Shown one piece after another: positions 1-5,376 of a DNA stretch of 6,612 nt (its first letter is position 1; every line of letters starts with the position of its first letter). A model generated the notes under the pieces. The model was given only the letters and a program-made list of their open reading frames with translations, was not told the origin of the DNA and made no database searches. A program made the translations under genes and the position numbers. Source of the stretch: an uncultured Coriobacteriaceae bacterium (lineage in GTDB: Bacteria; Actinomycetota; Coriobacteriia; Coriobacteriales; Eggerthellaceae); the NCBI GenBank assembly GCA_946623915.1, contig CAMORQ010000114.1, positions 1 through 6,612 on the forward strand. The letters run 5' to 3'.

Positions 1-200
1 ACCATTCCCGCGACGAACTCCTGCTGATCCTGCGTCAGACCTTTGCGCAAACGGCCATGGACGAAACCTTGTCGCCCTGGTGCAGATACAGCGCGGCGGC
101 CGGTATGGCCATCTACCAGCATGGCGACACGGTGAAAGACGTTTTCCGTCGCGCCGACAAGGCGATGCATCAAAGCAAACTTCTGATGAAAGACAGCTGA
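1..200 (+). CDS. GGDEF-domain protein (putative diguanylate cyclase), C-terminal end
   Basis: The reading frame enters the window already open (first full codon at 3) and ends at TGA 198-200, giving the last 65 residues of a longer protein. The sequence contains AAAGMAIY, then VFRRADKAMHQSK about 15 residues later. This matches the end of GGDEF domains, where a strand of the type S-x-G-x-A-x-Y is followed by a helix of the type LLxxADxAMYxAK. The usual Tyr of AMY is His here, a tolerated change. GGDEF enzymes condense two GTP into cyclic di-GMP; the GG(D/E)EF active-site loop lies upstream of the window, so activity cannot be judged. The domain ends within a few residues of the stop, so nothing is fused C-terminally. 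Sensor or membrane segments, if any, would be upstream. Family call is fairly sure; catalytic competence is unknown. Confidence 0.8.
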   Translation, partial: HSRDELLLILRQTFAQTAMDETLSPWCRYSAAAGMAIYQHGDTVKDVFRRADKAMHQSKLLMKDS

Positions 201-235
201 TCCCTGCCTTGCCCCTTCTTATCGCGCAGGCAACA

Positions 236-285
236 AAGAGCGACAGAGGCGATATGCCCATCGAGTGACGGGCTAGGACGCTCTT
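236..285 (+). terminator. possible terminator after the GGDEF gene
   Basis: AAGAGCG (236-242) pairs perfectly with CGCTCTT (279-285), and the region between them can form a second small stem, GCCC with GGGC (around 256-272). A weakly T-rich GCTTTATTA follows. It starts 36 bases after the GGDEF stop codon. The large loop and poor T-tract make this a weak candidate. Confidence 0.3.
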
Positions 286-402
286 GCTTTATTACATCAA
301 GCGCCACAAGCAGCTCGCGGGTTAACATCAGGGAGCTTTGCCAACCTGGCCGTCATAACCGCAGGCAAGAAAAGCCCTCGGCCGTACGGTAGTAATCGGG
401 CG

Positions 403-432
403 GAGACAGAATGATAGTCGTACTTGTATAAT
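403..432 (+). promoter_or_regulatory. candidate sigma-70-type promoter for the first Nif11 precursor
   Basis: A consensus -10 hexamer TATAAT lies at 427-432, with GAGACA (403-408, four of six matches to TTGACA) 18 bases upstream. Transcription would begin near 439, about 40 bases before the ATG at 480. The local sequence after 420 is clearly more AT-rich than its surroundings. This is a pattern match only. Confidence 0.4.
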
Positions 433-479
433 TTATTTAGTATGGTGTAGTGCAAACCCGCATCGAGAAAGAGCGTCAC

Positions 480-683
480 ATGGAGTTCGCCGATCTTACC
501 CCTGAATAGCAGGAGAAAGCCAAGGCCTGCAAATCTACCGAGGAGCTTATCGAGCTCGCCAAAAATGAGGGAGTCGAGCTTTCCGACGAGCAGCTCGAGG
601 ACATTTCGGGCGGCGGCAAGTGGCTTGGCAAGTGTAAGTACTATTGTTCGGACAACAATGACCTTCCACTTAATGCTGAATAA
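480..683 (+). pseudogene. Nif11-leader RiPP precursor peptide gene interrupted by in-frame TAG
   Basis: From ATG 480 the frame reads MEFADLTPE, then TAG (507-509), then a continuous 57-codon run to TAA 681-683. After the TAG the peptide has QEKAKACKSTEELIELAK, NEGVELSDEQLEDISGGG, and a short tail with KCKYYCSDNN. This is the layout of TIGR03798-type Nif11-like leaders: an acidic helical leader, the L-S-D-E-x-L-x-x-I-S-G-G cleavage signal, then a small core peptide. Such precursors are modified on the core and cut after the double glycine on export. The core here would be about 22-24 residues with two Cys. The TAG sits where the related gene at 2933 has CAG (Gln), so one C-to-T change explains it. 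No ATG, GTG or TTG occurs in frame after the TAG to restart translation. An AAAGAG (468-473) six bases before the ATG is an acceptable ribosome binding site. Family recognition is firm; that it is dead rather than read through is inference. Confidence 0.8.
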
Positions 684-732
684 CCTTCCGGCCAATTAGC
701 ACTGCCTGCGACTGCGCGGCTTGACGCCGTGC

Positions 733-969
733 AAGCTTGGTATGCGCCCGTTTGAGGGCTTTCGCCAGCGTTCGCCCGGCATGTGCCCTTCGAGAAAGAC
801 GACGGGAGCGAGGGCAGGTTCGCGCTCTGCATCCTGTTCAACTACGCGAAGGTGAAGTTCACCGCATGCGAGCCCCATCCCGCAAAGTTCTACCTTCTGC
901 TCGATGCCAGGGAAATCGAATAACGGCGTGAAGATCACCCAACACGATGCGGCGTTCTACGCGGGCTGA
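733..969 (+). pseudogene. unidentified gene remnant spread over two frames
   Basis: Three consecutive pieces look like former coding sequence. The first is KLGMRPFEGFRQRSPGM in the frame starting at 733. The second, in the frame starting at 789, runs to TAA 921-923 and includes FEKDDGSEGRFALCILFNY and ends KFYLLLDAREIE. The third, back in the first frame, is NNGVKITQHDAAFYAG ending at TGA 967-969. In the middle piece about four of five codons end in G or C, as in the real genes here, whereas other frames do not. The middle frame also contains a TGA at 753-755. I do not recognise a family. Its place just behind a Nif11 precursor makes a decayed RiPP-locus gene conceivable, but nothing in the residues shows that. 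The end overlaps the stop of the converging membrane gene. Confidence 0.3.
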
Positions 970-1391
970 CCCGAGGCATGGGCGGTGTTTGCCAGGCCAA
1001 ACATGAGAGCACATTGGATAAGGGAGGCCAGTGCAAGAATGCCAACTATAAGGAATGCTGCACGCGTTATCGAATGGCTAAGGACAAACGTCGTCACTGC
1101 ATACGCAACTAGTACGATGCAGGAAAACCCCAGGCTAAGCTTTTGGGGCGTGTCGAACTCGAAGCGCCTCTTCCACGCTCGCCAAAATGCAACAAGGGAA
1201 ACGATGCAGATCGCGGCGAGCAAAACGTACTTGAATGTGTCGAGAGAAAGTACGTTGTCGAGTTGCTGGCGGTTGAAGTTAAGCCAGCGGGCCATGCCAA
1301 GCTTACGTTCCGCGAAGTACTGGACAACGGGAATGGCGCCCAGCAAAAGGAGGTTGATGCCTTGTGCGATTATGTAGGGTGCTTTACTCAT
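957..1391 (-). CDS. small four-helix integral membrane protein of unknown function
   Basis: A 144-residue protein with four hydrophobic segments at roughly residues 8-27, 54-72, 86-106 and 112-135. The loops are basic and aromatic (AERKLGMARWLNFNRQQ between helices 1 and 2, WRAWKRRFEF between 2 and 3). There is no cleavable signal peptide and no catalytic motif I can name, so I do not assign a function. The ATG at 1389-1391 is the only reasonable start, since in-frame upstream sequence runs through a hairpin to a stop without ATG, GTG or TTG. No Shine-Dalgarno sequence precedes it. It lies 106 bases beyond the rhodanese gene on the same strand, with a strong hairpin between them and only 34 bases from hairpin to ATG, so its promoter is not obvious. 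Coding status rests on the clean membrane-protein pattern and length. Confidence 0.62.
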   Translation of the reverse strand: MSKAPYIIAQGINLLLLGAIPVVQYFAERKLGMARWLNFNRQQLDNVLSLDTFKYVLLAAICIVSLVAFWRAWKRRFEFDTPQKLSLGFSCIVLVAYAVTTFVLSHSITRAAFLIVGILALASLIQCALMFGLANTAHASGQPA

Positions 1392-1425
1392 CTTAATAAA
1401 GGGTAGTTGTTTCTCTGCTACTGCG

Positions 1426-1462
1426 GAAGACCGGAAGAGGCATGCGGCCTCTTCCGGTCTTC
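1426..1462 (-). terminator. 15-bp perfect hairpin between rhodanese and membrane genes
   Basis: GAAGACCGGAAGAGG (1426-1440) is perfectly complementary to 1448-1462, with a 7-base loop. It starts 35 bases after the stop codon of the rhodanese gene and is the strongest hairpin I found in the window. There is no T-tract on either side, so it would be a T-less terminator, a partial terminator (attenuator), or an mRNA-stabilising 3' end. Its position right after the lipoprotein gene favours ending most transcripts from that gene. Confidence 0.65.
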
Positions 1463-1497
1463 ACAAGGGAGGGGGACTACTTCATCCTAGCGATGGC

Positions 1498-2676
1498 CTA
1501 TTCAGCAGCAGCCTTGTCATCGGACAGTTCGCCAACGGTAGTGTGCTTGCAATCGGAGCTTGCCGGATCACCCACCTGTACGGGATTGTCGTCGTACATC
1601 TGCCATTCGTACCAGCCACCGTCATAGACTGCAATGTTGTCATGGCCTTCTTGATACATAACCAAGAACGGCGGGCAGGCGCGCCAACCAGTGCCGCAAT
1701 AGAAAGCAAGCTGGTCGCTATCCACATCGAAGTCGCAGTCGGCCCAAACGGCCTCCAGCTCGTCGAGTTCCTTAACGGTACCATCGCTGTTGGTGAAGTC
1801 GGCCACGTCGGCTGCGGTCTGAGCACCCTTGCCCCACACAGCGCCTTCGGGCTCGCCAGCTTTGGGAATGTAGCTATAGCCGCTCGTTTTGCCCAGCCAT
1901 TCGTCTTCAGCACGGATTGACACCAGCTTGAAGGTTTCATCGCTCTTGAGACGCGTCTTGGCTTCATCCATAGAAACCCAGTACTCGGGATGCGCAGGGA
2001 CCGCAGTGCCGAAACTGGTTGCAGCTGTTTCGGCGGCAAGCTCGGGCACGGTGTCATAGCCTGCGGCCTTCCAGGAGGAGAGGCCGCCGTTGAGAATCTT
2101 CACATCCTCCACGCCAAGCCACAGCATGCCATAGGCAACGCGGCCAACACCAGAAATGTCGTCACCGTACAGGATGACCTTGGTGTCCTTGGTGATGCCA
2201 TGTTTCAGCATGTTTTCCTCAACCGTTTCGGCAGCAAGCAGGTTGTAGGGTGCTTCCTGGGTGCCTTCGGCGTCTTCGACATCCACGTCGTAGACGCGGA
2301 TTGCGCCAGGAACGTAACCGTCGGCAGTAGGATCGGCGGCATCGGCATATACCACTTCAGCTATAACGTAGTCCTCATAGCCTTCCTGGGTGCCGTCAAT
2401 AACACTCTTCACCCAGTCAGGAGTCACGTACACGCGTCGCTGATCGACAGAAGGAGCGCTAACCGGTTCGTTAGCTGTGGCCTCTGACGCAGCTTCGGAT
2501 GTCGTGCTTTCTCCAGATGCAGCGCTCGTCTCTGCTGTAGATTCTTGACTTGAGGTAGCTGCTTCTGGCGTGCTGCTTGCCGATCCGGCAGAGGTCTGCG
2601 TGCCACCCGAAGCGCACGAGGCCAGCAGGACTGCCGTAGTCAAAGTCAGCATTGCTATAAGCAATTTCTTTTTCAT
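1498..2676 (-). CDS. tandem-rhodanese lipoprotein (putative extracytoplasmic sulfurtransferase)
   Basis: A complete 392-residue protein. Residues 1-21 (MKKK, hydrophobic core, LLASC) form a lipoprotein signal with lipid-modified Cys21, so the protein should be anchored on the outer face of the membrane. Residues 24-78 are a Ser/Thr/Ala/Glu-rich spacer. Rhodanese domain 1 spans about 80-210 (VYVTPDWV, GYVPGAIRV, NGGLSSWKAAGY). Where an active Cys would sit it has YGDDISGVGR, so this domain is probably structural. Domain 2 spans about 230-365 and carries the six-residue active loop C327-GTGW-R332, followed by YDGGWYEW. An inactive first and active second domain is the classic thiosulfate or 3-mercaptopyruvate sulfurtransferase layout. 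Such enzymes carry sulfane sulfur on the Cys and pass it to an acceptor such as cyanide or a thiol; the real substrate here cannot be read from the sequence. An extra Cys334 follows the loop directly. The start is set by AAGGAG eight bases before the ATG. No sulfur-metabolism neighbour is present. Confidence 0.93.
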   Translation of the reverse strand: MKKKLLIAMLTLTTAVLLASCASGGTQTSAGSASSTPEAATSSQESTAETSAASGESTTSEAASEATANEPVSAPSVDQRRVYVTPDWVKSVIDGTQEGYEDYVIAEVVYADAADPTADGYVPGAIRVYDVDVEDAEGTQEAPYNLLAAETVEENMLKHGITKDTKVILYGDDISGVGRVAYGMLWLGVEDVKILNGGLSSWKAAGYDTVPELAAETAATSFGTAVPAHPEYWVSMDEAKTRLKSDETFKLVSIRAEDEWLGKTSGYSYIPKAGEPEGAVWGKGAQTAADVADFTNSDGTVKELDELEAVWADCDFDVDSDQLAFYCGTGWRACPPFLVMYQEGHDNIAVYDGGWYEWQMYDDNPVQVGDPASSDCKHTTVGELSDDKAAAE

Positions 2677-2684
2677 GGAACATA

Positions 2685-2690
2685 CTCCTT
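2685..2690 (-). promoter_or_regulatory. ribosome binding site of the rhodanese lipoprotein gene
   Basis: On the minus strand AAGGAG is followed by eight bases and then the ATG at 2674-2676. A competing ATG at 2681-2683 lies only one base after the motif and opens a different frame, so spacing selects the lipoprotein start, which also gives a proper signal peptide. Confidence 0.8.
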
Positions 2691-2711
2691 TACATTTGGA
2701 TACATTTGTAA
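2690..2711. repeat. TACATTTG direct repeat with a TTACA/TGTAA dyad upstream of the rhodanese gene
   Basis: TACATTTG occurs at 2691-2698 and again at 2701-2708, exactly 10 bases apart, close to one helical turn. The outer bases also form a dyad, TTACA (2690-2694) with TGTAA (2707-2711). It lies immediately upstream of the ribosome binding site, in the 5' leader of the rhodanese mRNA or overlapping its promoter, where a regulator could bind. The repeats are visible; the regulatory role is a guess. Confidence 0.35.
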
Positions 2712-2920
2712 TCCTGTAACTACGCTATGCTTTATAGCGCTTATTCGCACGGCTATCTACAACATTCACAAATATACTTATCTCGATAATATTATCTATA
2801 CATAACTAAATCCCCATCTCCATCGCAGCATTGAGAGAATGATGGGTGACGGAGGGACGGCTCGAGGGTGCGGAGGGACCTGCGCCATCCTTTCGACACC
2901 ACCACCATCCGCCGTGACGC
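2712..2920. other. AT-rich intergenic region between rhodanese gene and second RiPP relic
   Basis: The first half (to about 2812) is strikingly AT-rich and should hold the promoters for the rhodanese gene (-) and the second precursor (+). It contains a perfect 12-base palindrome GATAATATTATC (2785-2796) and several -10-like hexamers on both strands, for example TATACT at 2773-2778 on + and GATAAT on either strand in the palindrome. None has a convincing -35 partner, so I do not name a promoter. The second half is GC-rich and holds the short direct repeat listed separately. No gene is seen. Confidence 0.5.
2844..2879. repeat. imperfect direct repeat in the leader of the second RiPP relic
   Basis: GGGTGACGGAGGGAC (2844-2858) and GGGTGCGGAGGGAC (2866-2879) differ by a single inserted base and start 22 bases apart. 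They lie 40-80 bases upstream of the ribosome binding site at 2921-2927. The repeat could be a regulator site in the 5' leader or simple slippage; the sequence does not decide. Confidence 0.5.
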
Positions 2921-2932
2921 AAGGAGGGTATG

Positions 2933-3121
2933 ATGAATCTGGATGAACTGACCCCAGAGCAGATCGAGAAGGCAAATGCCTGCAAAACGACGCATCAGGG
3001 CCCAGCGCAGCGAGCGGCGTTCAACCCAGCGAAGGAATCGCGCTCAACGACATTGCTGGTGAAACTCCCACGGTTTCTGCAAGGGATTGGCAACCGTTCT
3101 GTGGAACGTAGTCGAAAGTGA
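2933..3121 (+). pseudogene. second Nif11-leader RiPP precursor gene, frameshifted
   Basis: The frame from ATG 2933 begins MNLDELTPEQIEKANACKTT, which aligns without gaps to the relic at 480 with 12 of 20 residues identical and a Gln where that gene has TAG. A strong AAGGAGG (2921-2927) lies five bases before this ATG; the ATG at 2930 is too close to it. After ACKTT the frame loses all leader character and runs as basic, low-information sequence to TGA 3119-3121. In a neighbouring frame the expected leader end reappears as SEGIALNDIAGE, resembling NEGVELSDEQLEDISGG of the first copy but lacking about four residues. It is followed by a short tail with DWQPFCGT ending at TAG 3109-3111. The simplest reading is a precursor gene broken by a frameshift around 2990-3030 plus a small in-frame deletion. 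The leader start is clear; the downstream reconstruction is inference. Confidence 0.65.
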
Positions 3122-3188
3122 GAGGTGTGATCGTGGACAAAATCAAGTTATTGCAGGGTCGCAATTCAACATATCCTGCCCCCCTCTA

Positions 3189-5147
3189 TTACCCATGGTT
3201 GTCCTCTGGCCTGGGCTGGAAGCACAGAGCGACCAACAACAGCGAAAACACCTCACCTGCAAAGACGTAGCGTGTATAACCGTTGACAGGGGAAAGAAAC
3301 GCCAGCGCCCAGATCAGAAGGATCGGCCAACAGCACCGACCAATCTGCCTTCTGCTGAATAGATAGCAGAACGCGATAAGGGTCAGCCAGAAGTACGCTG
3401 CAGGCACAATGGCCCACGATGTCAACGGCGATTCCTCTACGCGATCGAATACGTTTCGTAGGGCATTGCGAGCAGCCGGAAACGACGACTCGACATGCAT
3501 GATGTCGTCAAGCATGGGGTTTGCTTCGCAGAACGTTGCAACGCTTTGGTTCGTGTCCATCTTGGCATGCTCGATAGAGCGAACGACGTATTCTTGGTAA
3601 TCGATAAATGGCATCTTTGCGCGCTCATCATTTGCGAAATCGCTCTCTGCGCCTTCTAGTTCAACAATGTTCTCCCTAATCGCGGGAACAACGTCGAACC
3701 ACCAATAACCATCTGTACTCTGAAGTGCCGTATCCAAATAGCAATCTGGATGTTTCGAACCTAAGCGGATCCATAGCCCCATCAGGTTGATCAGGGTTTG
3801 GTTATCTTCGATATAGGACGGCTTGATCGAATCGCCTTTGTGGTCGTTCATGCGACGCACAATATCCTCCAAGGTGCCCCCGTTTGCGATCTTGTCCTTA
3901 TACGCCGACTCGAGCACATTCCTGTCGTCGGCAGAAAGCGCCGAGGGGTGGTCGCGGACCGTGCTTAGGATTTGCCGCAGGGGCATGGTAAGGCCTTCTC
4001 GGACATTCGTTGGATACACATCCTGAACTGCCAGGTAGGCATTCCAGCCTCCCATAAGAACTGCAAACAGGATTGCGGCTAGCCCCCACTGACCCACAAT
4101 GGAAGCGCTGCGTCCCCCGGAGGGTCTTCCGGAACCCGTCTCCCCTTTCGTACCCCGAGTTCTCCGGAACTCAAGAACAAAAAGGACGAGAATCAGGATT
4201 ATGGCAATTGGCATTACTCCGTTTCGGAAAAGAGCGAAAAGGACAGCAACAATCGCGATGGTTGGCGCCGATGCATACCAGGGGCGCTTCTTGCCATGCG
4301 CCCCAAACCAAACGTAAAGGAACGCCTGGAAGAAAAGCAAGATACAGAGCGACGAGAAGAAAGAGTCCTTGATAAGCCACAGCGTATGGGTCGAAAAGAC
4401 CGGATTAAGGCAGACGATAGCGCACAAGGCCGCAAGTACGCCCCCATGGACGCCTATACCACGGAGGCAGGCGAAGCAGAAGCACAAGACAAATACCATG
4501 AACGCAAGCTGTACGAGCATCGTTAAGAACAGCCCGAATTGCGCACCGCCGATACTATATCCAACGGAGAATATAAACCCGAATACGTACGAGCTGAAAA
4601 CGGGATGATGGTTCGATAACGGCAATATTCCAAGGCCCTGAAGCAATTGCCAAAAATAGTCAAACCCGCGCGTTATCGCCGGATGACACGCGATCGCATA
4701 AACCATCCAGCAAAGGGCGATTGGCCCAGCGAACTTTGCCCACACTCGCCACGTAAATATCCCGACCGAAGATTCGCCATCCGATGAAGAAAGGGGTTTT
4801 GCGAATGCCACGCGATCAACGTAGCGGAAAAGAAGGCAAAGAGCCGCATACGCGAGAGCCGAAATGACCACGAACAGAAGAACCGCACCTAGCGCATGCT
4901 GCTTGAATAGGCCAACAATTGATATATGCCCATCGGGCGCCTTGGAGTACAACCACTGTGCAGTTGCAGCGCACGCGAACAGCACGCCTAGCGTTAGCTG
5001 CCATGGATTCCGTTTCAGGGAAAGAGTACCTAGGCTGCTTTCGCCGAGGCGTTCTTGCTTATCACTCTGCTTAGCAAGCGCATTCACAACACAGCCCAGC
5101 CCGCAATTCCGTTCAAGCATGCAAGCGCGGATGATGCATGCAAGCAT
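3189..5147 (-). CDS. polytopic membrane protein, DUF6020-like
   Basis: A 652-residue protein with about a dozen hydrophobic segments: roughly residues 50-67, 84-108, 136-154, 185-206, 208-228, 233-251, 262-282, 294-325 and 350-373, then 577-597, 606-620 and 629-644. A large soluble part, about 374-576, separates the last three helices from the rest. Conserved-looking motifs are RGFDYFWQ (160-167), NHHPVFSS (179-186), LIKDSFFS (258-265), LFRNGVM (306-312) and GYTRYVFA (623-630). I recognise this pattern from DUF6020 proteins of Coriobacteriia, whose function is not established. The topology, a polar motif in the first outer loop plus a large C-terminal outer domain, resembles GT-C glycosyltransferases, so a role in cell-surface glycans is possible but unproven. 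The start is uncertain. The ATG at 5147 has no Shine-Dalgarno and is preceded five codons upstream by an in-frame TAA. GTG at 5085-5087 (residue 21) is an alternative, and the first 40 residues look non-conserved. Confidence 0.83.
   Translation of the reverse strand: MLACIIRACMLERNCGLGCVVNALAKQSDKQERLGESSLGTLSLKRNPWQLTLGVLFACAATAQWLYSKAPDGHISIVGLFKQHALGAVLLFVVISALAYAALCLLFRYVDRVAFAKPLSSSDGESSVGIFTWRVWAKFAGPIALCWMVYAIACHPAITRGFDYFWQLLQGLGILPLSNHHPVFSSYVFGFIFSVGYSIGGAQFGLFLTMLVQLAFMVFVLCFCFACLRGIGVHGGVLAALCAIVCLNPVFSTHTLWLIKDSFFSSLCILLFFQAFLYVWFGAHGKKRPWYASAPTIAIVAVLFALFRNGVMPIAIILILVLFVLEFRRTRGTKGETGSGRPSGGRSASIVGQWGLAAILFAVLMGGWNAYLAVQDVYPTNVREGLTMPLRQILSTVRDHPSALSADDRNVLESAYKDKIANGGTLEDIVRRMNDHKGDSIKPSYIEDNQTLINLMGLWIRLGSKHPDCYLDTALQSTDGYWWFDVVPAIRENIVELEGAESDFANDERAKMPFIDYQEYVVRSIEHAKMDTNQSVATFCEANPMLDDIMHVESSFPAARNALRNVFDRVEESPLTSWAIVPAAYFWLTLIAFCYLFSRRQIGRCCWPILLIWALAFLSPVNGYTRYVFAGEVFSLLLVALCFQPRPEDNHG
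5117..5145. repeat. 10-bp direct repeat at the presumed start of the large membrane gene
   Basis: GCATGCAAGC occurs at 5117-5126 and 5136-5145, 19 bases apart. It lies within the first codons of the reading frame from 5147, which explains the repetitive N-terminus LACIIRACML. This suggests local duplication and weakens trust in the annotated start. Confidence 0.6.
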
Positions 5148-5159
5148 CAGGATAATTGG

Positions 5160-5306
5160 TTACAGGCGTTTCTGCAATCGAGAGGCCTGCATCTTGCGCG
5201 ATGGATTGCTTCTGGCAAGGAAAACCATGTTCTGAACATCGGGGAAGACGATGTCGAACAACAGAAGGAGGCAGAGGAACGGGCACCTTCTGTCCCTCCT
5301 GTTTCA
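5160..5306 (-). pseudogene. short coding-like fragment with a membrane segment and basic tail
   Basis: Between in-frame stops at 5304-5306 and 5160-5162 the minus strand is open for 47 codons. It has a hydrophobic stretch PFLCLLLLFDIVF, then DVQNMVFLARSNPSRK and a basic end RLQKRL. About 70 percent of codons end in G or C, more than in the competing frames. No plausible start codon precedes the hydrophobic part. It looks like the C-terminal end of a membrane protein that lost its 5' part or its frame. The sequence just upstream, in the frame of the gene at 5377-5814 beyond its TGA, also reads sensibly (for example REQAYIPWSMKQEGQKV), so this could be the detached tail of that gene. I do not recognise the family. 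Confidence 0.25.
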
Positions 5307-5376
5307 TAGACCAGGGAATGTAGGCCTGTTCGCGAACCGTTGCCGGCTCGCTCGAAGCCCCGTTCGGCCCCTTTCG

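Larger units (their letters stand above)
201..479. other. intergenic region between GGDEF gene and first RiPP relic
   Basis: About 280 bases without a gene I can support. It holds a possible terminator (236-285) and a promoter-like pair (403-432), listed separately. The stretch around 331-417 is open in one + frame (a short run ending in ...NRAETE at a TGA) but has no start codon or recognisable motif, so I do not call it. A long - strand open frame across this region is antisense to the Nif11 leader and is treated as a shadow. Confidence 0.5.

Noticed and set aside
507..509. TAG as pyrrolysine or a reassigned codon
   Set aside because: No other TAG reading-through is seen, several genes or fragments here would be disturbed by it, and the paralog has ordinary CAG. 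No supporting tRNA or synthetase is in the window. A plain nonsense mutation is simpler.
297..695. 132-residue minus-strand open frame with hydrophobic stretches
   Set aside because: It is exactly antisense to the Nif11 leader. Its Leu/Ala-rich sequence is what the complement of a Glu/Lys-rich helix gives, and there is no ribosome binding site or recognisable motif.
1990..2487. 165-residue plus-strand frame inside the rhodanese gene
   Set aside because: It is fully antisense to a well-supported rhodanese domain pair, with no ribosome binding site or independent motif.
3122..3188. Terminator for the large membrane gene
   Set aside because: I looked downstream of its stop codon for a stem followed by T residues on the minus strand and found none worth calling.
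3127..3270. Possible GTG-started 47-codon + frame (begins VIVDKIKLLQ, contains YPAPLYYPW)
   Set aside because: It follows the second relic closely and has an AGAGG upstream, but its second half is antisense to the end of the large membrane gene and it ends soon after. It matches no family I know and could be chance.
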